Source of the DNA: Actinomadura flavalba DSM 45200
GTDB lineage: Bacteria > Actinomycetota > Actinomycetes > Streptosporangiales > Streptosporangiaceae
Length of the DNA: 64,000 nt
Reading direction: 5' to 3'
Assembly (NCBI RefSeq): GCF_000374305.1
Contig: NZ_KB894095.1
Location: forward strand, 248,001-312,000
Each line of letters begins with the position of its first letter. The stretch's first letter is position 1. A program made the position numbers and the translations under genes. The notes under the pieces were generated by a model. It did not search any database. It saw only the letters and a list, made by a program, of their open reading frames with translations, and had not been told where the DNA came from. Positions 57,335-64,000 of this stretch are shown here, piece by piece.

Positions 57335-58708
57335 ATGGCGATCAGCGTGTTCGACCTCTTCAAGATCGGCATCGGGCCGTCGTCGTCGCACACGGGCGGG
57401 CCGATGGCGGCGGCGCACCGGTTCGCGCGCGGGTTGCGCGACGACGGGCTGCTGGCGTCGGTCGCGTCGGTGGAGGCGATCCTGTACGGGTCGCTGGGGC
57501 TGACCGGCAAGGGGCACGGGTCCGACAAGGCCGTCATTCTGGGCCTGGAGGGCGACAAGCCCGAGTCGGTCGATGTCGACACGGTGGACGAGCGGCTGGC
57601 GGCGATCCGCGCGGCGGGGCGGCTGACGCTGTTCGGGGGCCCGTCGGTGCCGTTCGTGACCGGCGAGCACCTGGTGTTCGAGCGCAAGAAGAGCCTGCCC
57701 GGCCATCCGAACGGGATGCGGTTCACCGCGTTCGACGCGGACGGCGGAATGCTGCGCAGCAAGGTGTTCTACTCGGTGGGCGGCGGGTTCGTCGTGGACG
57801 AGTCGGCCACCGGCGCCGACCGCGTCAAGGCCGACGACACCGAGCTGCCCCACCCGTTCGACACGGGCGCCGAGCTGCTGGAGCGCTGCGCCGAGACGGG
57901 CCTGTCGATCTCCGGCGTGATGCTCGCGAACGAGCGCGCCTTCGGGCGGACCGACGCGGAGATCCGCGCGGAGCTGCTGGAGCTGTGGCGGGTCATGCGG
58001 GCGTGCGTGGAGCGCGGCTGCGAGAGCGAGGGGCTGCTGCCGGGCGGGCTGAAGGTTCCGCGCCGGGCGCCGCGCCTGTACCGGACGCTGACCTGCGAGG
58101 ACGCCACCGACCCGCTGCACGCGATGGACTGGGTGACGCTGTTCGCGCTGGCCGTCAACGAGGAGAACGCGGCCGGCGGACGGATCGTGACGGCGCCGAC
58201 GAACGGCGCGGCGGGCATCGTCCCGGCCGTCCTGCACTACTACGACCGGTTCGTGCCGGGCGCGTCGGAGGACGCGGTGGTCCGGTTCCTGCTGGCAGCG
58301 GGCGCGATCGGCGTCCTGTTCAAGCAGAACGCGAGCATCTCCGGCGCCGAGGTCGGCTGCCAGGGCGAGGTCGGGTCGGCGTGCTCGATGGCGGCGGCGG
58401 GCCTGACCGAGGTGCTGGGCGGGACGCCCGAGCAGGTGGAGAACGCCGCCGAGATCGGCATCGAGCACAATCTGGGCCTGACGTGCGACCCGGTGGGCGG
58501 GCTCGTCCAGGTGCCGTGCATCGAGCGCAACGGCGTCGGCGCGGTGAAGTCGATCACCGCGTCGCGGCTGGCGCTGCGCGGCGACGGGCGGCACTTCGTC
58601 TCCCTCGACCGCGCCATCAAGACGATGCGCGACACCGGCCGCGACATGCTCGACAAGTACAAGGAGACGTCGCGCGGCGGCCTGGCCGTCAACGTCATCG
58701 AGTGCTGA
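57335..58708 (+). CDS. sdaA: L-serine ammonia-lyase (iron-sulfur type)
   Basis: The 457-aa single-chain enzyme begins [19 protein letters not shown], the substrate-binding start of serine dehydratases. It has [16 protein letters not shown] near 290 and the cluster Cys in [18 protein letters not shown] and later [18 protein letters not shown]. It converts serine to pyruvate and ammonia using an oxygen-sensitive 4Fe-4S cluster. Its place after glyA completes a glycine to serine to pyruvate route, possibly all under the riboswitch if transcription passes the intergenic hairpin. Confidence 0.97.
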   Translation: MAISVFDLFKIGIGPSSSHTGGPMAAAHRFARGLRDDGLLASVASVEAILYGSLGLTGKGHGSDKAVILGLEGDKPESVDVDTVDERLAAIRAAGRLTLFGGPSVPFVTGEHLVFERKKSLPGHPNGMRFTAFDADGGMLRSKVFYSVGGGFVVDESATGADRVKADDTELPHPFDTGAELLERCAETGLSISGVMLANERAFGRTDAEIRAELLELWRVMRACVERGCESEGLLPGGLKVPRRAPRLYRTLTCEDATDPLHAMDWVTLFALAVNEENAAGGRIVTAPTNGAAGIVPAVLHYYDRFVPGASEDAVVRFLLAAGAIGVLFKQNASISGAEVGCQGEVGSACSMAAAGLTEVLGGTPEQVENAAEIGIEHNLGLTCDPVGGLVQVPCIERNGVGAVKSITASRLALRGDGRHFVSLDRAIKTMRDTGRDMLDKYKETSRGGLAVNVIEC

Positions 58709-58710
58709 CG

Positions 58711-59604
58711 TCAGCGGCGCAGCGGGGTCTCGTGTGCGAGGCGGGAGAGCTTGGCGGGGTTGCGGACGTAGTAGAGGTGGGTGACCAGGCCGCCGTCGAC
58801 GCCGACGGTGAGGATGCCGTCGAGTTCACCGGCCAGGCGGACGAGGAGGGCCGGGGCGCCGTTGACGTGGGTGGGTTCGGCGGTCAGGTCGGGGCCGAGG
58901 CCGGCGGAGAGCAGGCGGGCGGCCTTCGCGGCGCCGACGACGGGGCGGAGAGCGGCGTGCCTGACGCCGCCGCCGTCGCTGAGCAGGACGACGTCCGGGG
59001 CGAGGACGTCGAGGAGGTGCCGCACGTCGCCGGTCTCGATCGCGCGCTGGAACGCCGCGAGCGCGCCGCGCGCCGCGGCCGGGGAGGCAGGCGCGTGCGG
59101 GCGGCGGGCGGCGACGTGGGCGCGGGCGCGGTGGGCGATCTGCCGGACGGCGGCGGGGGTCTTGTCGACGGATCGGGCGATCTCGTCGTGGTCGAAGGCG
59201 AAGACCTCGCGGAGGACGAAGACGGCGCGTTCGGTCGGCGTCAGGGTCTCCAGCACGAGGAGCATCGCCATGGAGACGCTCTCGGCGAGTTCGACGTCGT
59301 CGGCGACGTCGGGGGTGGTCAGCAGCGGCTCGGGGAGCCAGGGGCCGACGTAGGTCTCCTTGCGGCGGGACAGGGTGCGCAGCCGGTTGAGCGCCTGCCG
59401 GGACGTGACGCGGACCAGGTAGGCGCGGTGGTCGCGCACCGCGTCGAGATCGACGTTCGTCCAGCGCAGCCAGGTCTCTTGGAGGACGTCCTCGGCGTCG
59501 GCGGCCGAGCCGAGCATCTCGTAGGCGACCGTGAAGAGCAGGTTGCGGTGGGCGACGAACGCCTCGGTGGCGGCGTCGGCCTTCGTGTCGTCGTGCGCGT
59601 CTAT
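58711..59604 (-). CDS. ECF sigma factor, SigJ-like, with SnoaL-type C-terminal domain; apparent ATA start
   Basis: From the first normal start (ATG 59517) the protein would be 268 aa, beginning MLGSAADAEDVLQETW inside conserved sigma region 2. The frame upstream stays open and encodes the rest of that region (TEAFVAHRNLLFTVAYE) but has no ATG, GTG, TTG or CTG before the stop. GCGGGAG lies 6 bases ahead of ATA 59604, so ATA initiation giving about 297 aa is my preferred model. Region 4 (LTPTERAVFVLREVFAFDH) and an NTF2/SnoaL-like domain (about 185-297) follow, the SigJ (ECF41-type) layout, where the C-terminal domain replaces an anti-sigma factor. The divergent DoxX gene is its probable target. 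Confidence 0.85.
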   Translation of the reverse strand: MDAHDDTKADAATEAFVAHRNLLFTVAYEMLGSAADAEDVLQETWLRWTNVDLDAVRDHRAYLVRVTSRQALNRLRTLSRRKETYVGPWLPEPLLTTPDVADDVELAESVSMAMLLVLETLTPTERAVFVLREVFAFDHDEIARSVDKTPAAVRQIAHRARAHVAARRPHAPASPAAARGALAAFQRAIETGDVRHLLDVLAPDVVLLSDGGGVRHAALRPVVGAAKAARLLSAGLGPDLTAEPTHVNGAPALLVRLAGELDGILTVGVDGGLVTHLYYVRNPAKLSRLAHETPLRR

Positions 59605-59775
59605 GACCGGCTCCCGCCTCGTTCGCTCCCGAGCGTGTCACACATCGGGACACCGGCCGCCGCCGCGGTGTGACACCGCCGGTCCCGTGACGTCGGTCAC
59701 GGAGCCCGCACGTCACGGAGCCCGGGCCTGCGGTGTCTTCACGTCGAGAACCGAAGCCGCGGAAAGGGAGAACCC

Positions 59776-60159
59776 GTGAACCTCGCACTGTGGATCGTCG
59801 CCGGGCTGCTGGCCGCCGTCATGCTGGCCGGTGGACTGACGAAGCTGTTCGTGCCGAAGGAGAGGCTGGCCGCAGCCCCCGGCGGCGGGTGGACGGGCGA
59901 CGCGAGCACCGGCTTCGTCAAGACCCTCGGAGCCGTCGAGGTCGCGGCGGCCGCGGGCGTCGTCCTGCCCGCCGTGACCGGCGTCGCGCCGATCATGGTG
60001 CCGGTCACCGCCGTCTGCTGGGTGCTCCTGATGGGCGGCGCGATCGTGACGCACCTGCGCCGCCACGAGAACATCGCGATCACGGCGAACATCGCCTACC
60101 TGGCCCTGGCCGCCTTCCTGGCCTGGGGCCGCTTCGGCCCCGAGTCCTTCACCGGCTGA
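59776..60159 (+). CDS. DoxX-family membrane protein
   Basis: GTG 59776 has AAAGGGAG 5 bases upstream. The 127-aa protein has four membrane helices (WIVAGLLAAVMLAGGLTKL, VEVAAAAGVVLPAV, MVPVTAVCWVLLMGGA, ITANIAYLALAAFLAW), the DoxX-like topology. Such small proteins are often paired with SigJ/ECF41 sigma factors, here divergently, and act in redox stress or detoxification at the membrane. The exact reaction is unknown. Confidence 0.9.
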   Translation: MNLALWIVAGLLAAVMLAGGLTKLFVPKERLAAAPGGGWTGDASTGFVKTLGAVEVAAAAGVVLPAVTGVAPIMVPVTAVCWVLLMGGAIVTHLRRHENIAITANIAYLALAAFLAWGRFGPESFTG

Positions 60160-60174
60160 CCGGGCCGACGAGTA

Positions 60175-60206
60175 GGCGCCGCCCCGCTGCGGGTCGGGGC
60201 GGCGCC
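60175..60206. terminator. Hairpin terminator, 12-bp stem, 8-base loop
   Basis: GGCGCCGCCCCG (60175-60186) pairs perfectly with 60195-60206. It lies between the convergent DoxX and lipoprotein stops. Confidence 0.8.
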
Positions 60207-60216
60207 GGTCGGGGTG

Positions 60217-60507
60217 TTACTTCTCGTTGGAGAGGGCCTCGGTGCAGGTGTCGGTCCAGGCCTTGTCGTCGGCGATCTTGCCGCCGGCCTTGGTGAGGGC
60301 GGTCTTGATGTTGCCGCAGTCCTTCTCGGCGGTGGCCTTCGGGCGCTTCTTGGAGTCGGCGCTGGCCTTGAGGAACTCGGCGCGGGTGATCTTGTGGCCG
60401 TCCTTGCGGACGGCGATGACCGTTTCGCCGGAGGCGCTCGCGCCGCCGCAGGCGGTGGCGCCGAAGAGGACGGCGGGTAGCAGCAGCATGGCCATGGGCC
60501 GGATCAT
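60217..60507 (-). CDS. Small lipoprotein, unknown function
   Basis: The 96-aa product has a lipoprotein signal (MAMLLLPAVLFGATAC, Cys 20). The mature domain has two Cys (KDCGNIKTAL and WTDTCTEAL), probably a disulfide, and Lys/Ala-rich helices. GGGGGA precedes ATG 60507. It resembles many short actinobacterial lipoproteins without assigned role and stands alone downstream of pgm on the same strand, 128 bases away. Confidence 0.78.
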   Translation of the reverse strand: MIRPMAMLLLPAVLFGATACGGASASGETVIAVRKDGHKITRAEFLKASADSKKRPKATAEKDCGNIKTALTKAGGKIADDKAWTDTCTEALSNEK

Positions 60508-60635
60508 GAGTTCCCCCGGGATTCGTACGGTGACGGAGAGAACGCTAGACGTGACGAACCCCGGGCGGTGGCCGTTCCGCGCAAGCTTTGCCCTGCGCGG
60601 CCCGACGACCTACCCGGAGTTGGCGTGCACGCCCG

Positions 60636-62276
<1,641 letters not shown>

Positions 62277-62328
62277 GGAGTCTCCTTCGGCGAGTCGTGA
62301 TCGGACCTACCCAAGGATTCCGCCCGTC

Positions 62329-63426
62329 TCACCCGTCAATCCAGCGCACCTCGTACCGGGCGAGTCGCAGGTCGTGGCGGCCGACGCGGGTGGTGACGGG
62401 TTCGGCGGCGGTGTTGACGGCGACCGTCTGCGCGGGCTGGGCGAGGACGTGGACGCGCGGGTCGGCGGCGTCGGCGCGCAGCAGCGTGGTGCCGGGCGGG
62501 AACCAGCGGCCGAAGCGGCCGAGCAGCGGCGCGGACGGCGGGTCGGCGGCGGGTGCGTGGAGGGCGGCGGTGGCGCCGCCGCGGGCGAACTGGATGAGGG
62601 CGGCGGCGTGCAGCGCGTCGCGGCGCGGGTCGCCGGGGTCCGCGGCGGGACCGGCGGTCCAGCCGTCCCACCAGACGGGGAGGTCGCCGTCGCTGTGGGC
62701 GGTGAGCCACTGGGTGACGGCGCCGAACTTCTCGACGGCGGTGAACGGGTCGAGACCGGGGTCGTGTTCGGGCGGGGCGGCGCCGTCCACGGCGACGAAG
62801 TCGGCGCCGATCTTGTGGGTGAGCCAGTACCGGACGGCCTCCAGGGCGCGCGGCTCGACGCCGCCCCAGGCGCCGGAAAGGCCGCCGGCGGGGGCGGGCG
62901 CGACGCTCGGCATGGGCGTGGACGGTCCGCCGACGCGGATGGCGGGGTTGACGTCCTTGAGCGCGGCGTAGACGGCGTTGTAGCGGCCGGTGTAGGCGGC
63001 GGCGTCCCAGCGGGCGCGGGTGAAGGAGCGCAGGTCGTTGCCGACGACGAAGTGCCGCAGCTCCGGGTGCCGCCGGGCGATCCCGGCGGCGAGGGCGGCG
63101 TCGCCGCCGCAGCAGACGGTGACGACCGGGGTGCCGCCGGCGGCGCGCACGGCGCGGAGCCTGCGGTCGAGGGCGGCGGCGGGCTCGCCGGGCGTGACGG
63201 TGAGGTTCTGCGGGACGGCGCGGGTGACGGGTTCGGCGCCGCGCCGGTGCGAGACGCCCCAGGCGGGCCAGTCGTGGCCGCGTCCGCCGCCGGTGGTGGG
63301 GCCGCCCTCGGACGTGGCGGGCGCGGCGGCCCGGCGGGCGCCGGTCGCGAACGGGACGACGGACGCCGCGACGAGCGCGGCGAGCGCGAGCCACAGCAGG
63401 ACGTAACGCAGCCAGCGCCGTCGCAC
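62329..63426 (-). CDS. Secreted glycosidase-fold protein, possibly inactive (GH39-like)
   Basis: The 365-aa product starts at GTG 63426 and has an N-terminal signal anchor (YVLLWLALAALVAASVVPF). The rest reads like a TIM-barrel glycosidase of clan A: HFVVGNDLRSF, a WDAAAYTGRYNAVYAALKDV helix, RVGGPSTPMPS, ADFVAVDG, then VWWDGWTAGP and a small beta domain. In clan A enzymes the acid/base is the Glu of an Asn-Glu pair and the nucleophile another Glu near a Trp; here the comparable positions read Asn-Asp and Trp-Asp. It may bind rather than cleave sugar. The family call is by pattern only. Confidence 0.65.
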   Translation of the reverse strand: MRRRWLRYVLLWLALAALVAASVVPFATGARRAAAPATSEGGPTTGGGRGHDWPAWGVSHRRGAEPVTRAVPQNLTVTPGEPAAALDRRLRAVRAAGGTPVVTVCCGGDAALAAGIARRHPELRHFVVGNDLRSFTRARWDAAAYTGRYNAVYAALKDVNPAIRVGGPSTPMPSVAPAPAGGLSGAWGGVEPRALEAVRYWLTHKIGADFVAVDGAAPPEHDPGLDPFTAVEKFGAVTQWLTAHSDGDLPVWWDGWTAGPAADPGDPRRDALHAAALIQFARGGATAALHAPAADPPSAPLLGRFGRWFPPGTTLLRADAADPRVHVLAQPAQTVAVNTAAEPVTTRVGRHDLRLARYEVRWIDG

Positions 63427-63724
63427 TCCGGCTCAGCTCCCTTCCCTCCCGATAGCGATCATGACCAGCGTGCCCGGCGAGGCTTCAGGGAGCGTGTAAG
63501 CAGTCTGAACGTTTCCTGACAGCGGACGAGGCCGCGGCCGGTGCGGACCGCAGCCTCGCGCGAAATCGGGCCTGTCAGCGGAAGAGGCCCGGGAGAGGAT
63601 CAGTGATGATCGCCTCCTCTGCGCCGTGCTCCCGAAGTGGGAGCGCCGTCAGGAACAGACACTTCCGACGTTATGCGGCGGGGACGCCCGGTGGGTCGAT
63701 CCAGCGCCAAACCTGCGCCAAGGC
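63427..63724. other. Intergenic region without supported gene
   Basis: About 300 bases between the glycosidase-fold gene's start and the AmaP-like gene's end. A small hairpin GCTCCC-gaagt-GGGAGC (63628-63644) may end the leftward AmaP-like transcript. The rest must contain the promoter of the glycosidase-fold gene. Nothing else is evident. Confidence 0.4.
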
Positions 63725-64000
63725 TCAGTGCACCGTGCGCGGCTCCTCCGCGCCCGTCACAAGCTTGAGGCGGACGACGGCGGGCAGCGAGTCGCGGTCG
63801 AGCGCGGTGCGGACGTGCGCGAGCGCGTCGCCGGTGACGCGGCGCCGCAGCCCGGCCAGGTCGGCGTCGCGGGCGTAGGCGACGTTGATGAACAGCTTCG
63901 GCCGGGCCGACGAGCCGCCCAGCCGGGCCCCCGCGCCCCGGACGCCGGGGTACTCCTCGATCTCGTCCTCCAGGGCGTTCGTCACGGCCTTGGCCGACAG
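63725..64000 (-). CDS. AmaP/DUF6286-like protein, C-terminal part (cut by window edge)
   Basis: The frame is open from its TGA at 63725 to the right edge, giving 91 residues from LSAKAVTNALEDEIEEYPGV to the end. The pattern of a helix, two strands (PKLFINVAYARDADL) and a helix ending in LPAVVRLKLVTG fits the outer C-terminal domain of actinobacterial AmaP/DUF6286 proteins, which accompany Asp23 alkaline-shock proteins at the membrane. The N-terminal membrane helices would lie beyond 64000. An internal GTG at 63985 is not the likely start. Confidence 0.65.
   Translation of the reverse strand: MSAKAVTNALEDEIEEYPGVRGAGARLGGSSARPKLFINVAYARDADLAGLRRRVTGDALAHVRTALDRDSLPAVVRLKLVTGAEEPRTVH

Noticed and set aside
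63603..63878. 91-codon plus-strand ORF near the right end
   Set aside because: It overlaps the AmaP-like frame antisense, is Arg/Ser-rich and has no family resemblance.

Overview
The window is about 64 kb of very GC-rich chromosomal DNA. Frequent GTG and TTG starts, strong third-position G/C bias, many ATGA-type overlaps and the gene content (Cds1-like desulfhydrase, SigJ-like ECF factor with DoxX, many TetR regulators, a Ser/Thr kinase with an FHA partner) point to a filamentous actinomycete. Thermomonosporaceae such as Actinomadura is a plausible but unproven guess. I see no tRNA, rRNA, transposase, integrase or relaxase.

Layout. (1) 1-3332, minus: the start of a Flp/Tad pilus operon, ordered zinc-ribbon protein, CpaB, then a CpaE-like ATPase continuous in frame with a TadE-like pseudopilin; it runs off the left edge. 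(2) 3906-12080, plus: a tightly packed operon of DUF4282 membrane protein, Ser/Thr kinase, coiled-coil protein, ClpB-type AAA+ ATPase, NrdG-like radical-SAM protein and zinc-ribbon/FHA protein, closed by a perfect 24-bp hairpin. This is my best candidate for an undescribed system. (3) 12135-16139: typA, an NlpC/P60 hydrolase, a small secreted protein and a Nudix hydrolase. (4) 16307-29669, minus: a complete-looking Gram-positive type IV secretion (conjugation-type) module, TcpC, TcpD-like, TcpE fused to a MinD/ParA-like ATPase, a 45-aa ORF, VirB4, VirB6, a VirB8-position protein and SLT-NlpC/P60, without relaxase or coupling protein here. (5) 30202-38032: alpha/beta hydrolase, a decayed second hemC, an XRE regulator, ychF, an esterase, rmuC and a DUF6542 protein. 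(6) 38082-45184: four TetR regulators with a flavin monooxygenase, two di-iron oxygenase-like proteins and an Sfp-type phosphopantetheinyl transferase, with strong palindromic operators in two divergent promoters. (7) 45457-51631: a membrane-anchored protein, ATP-dependent DNA ligase, a secreted protein with five-residue periodicity, a Cds1-like enzyme and the RseP site-2 protease. (8) 51632-52934: a gene-free stretch holding an orphan CRISPR array (six repeats, five spacers, no cas genes). (9) 52935-63426: FadR-type regulator, lipoprotein, tandem glycine riboswitch followed by gcvT-gcvH-glyA and sdaA, an ECF sigma factor with an apparent ATA start, DoxX, a lipoprotein, pgm and a secreted glycosidase-fold protein whose presumed catalytic acids look altered. 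(10) 63725-64000: the end of an AmaP/DUF6286-like protein cut by the right edge.

How the parts work together. In region 2 the kinase could phosphorylate threonines read by the FHA protein, while the AAA+ machine and radical-SAM protein remodel or modify an unknown target. In region 4 the VirB4 motor, VirB6 channel, TcpC/D/E membrane parts and wall hydrolase form a secretion or conjugation channel. In region 9 glycine sensing controls cleavage of glycine to methylene-THF, which glyA uses to make serine, and serine can pass to pyruvate through sdaA; gcvP is not in the window.
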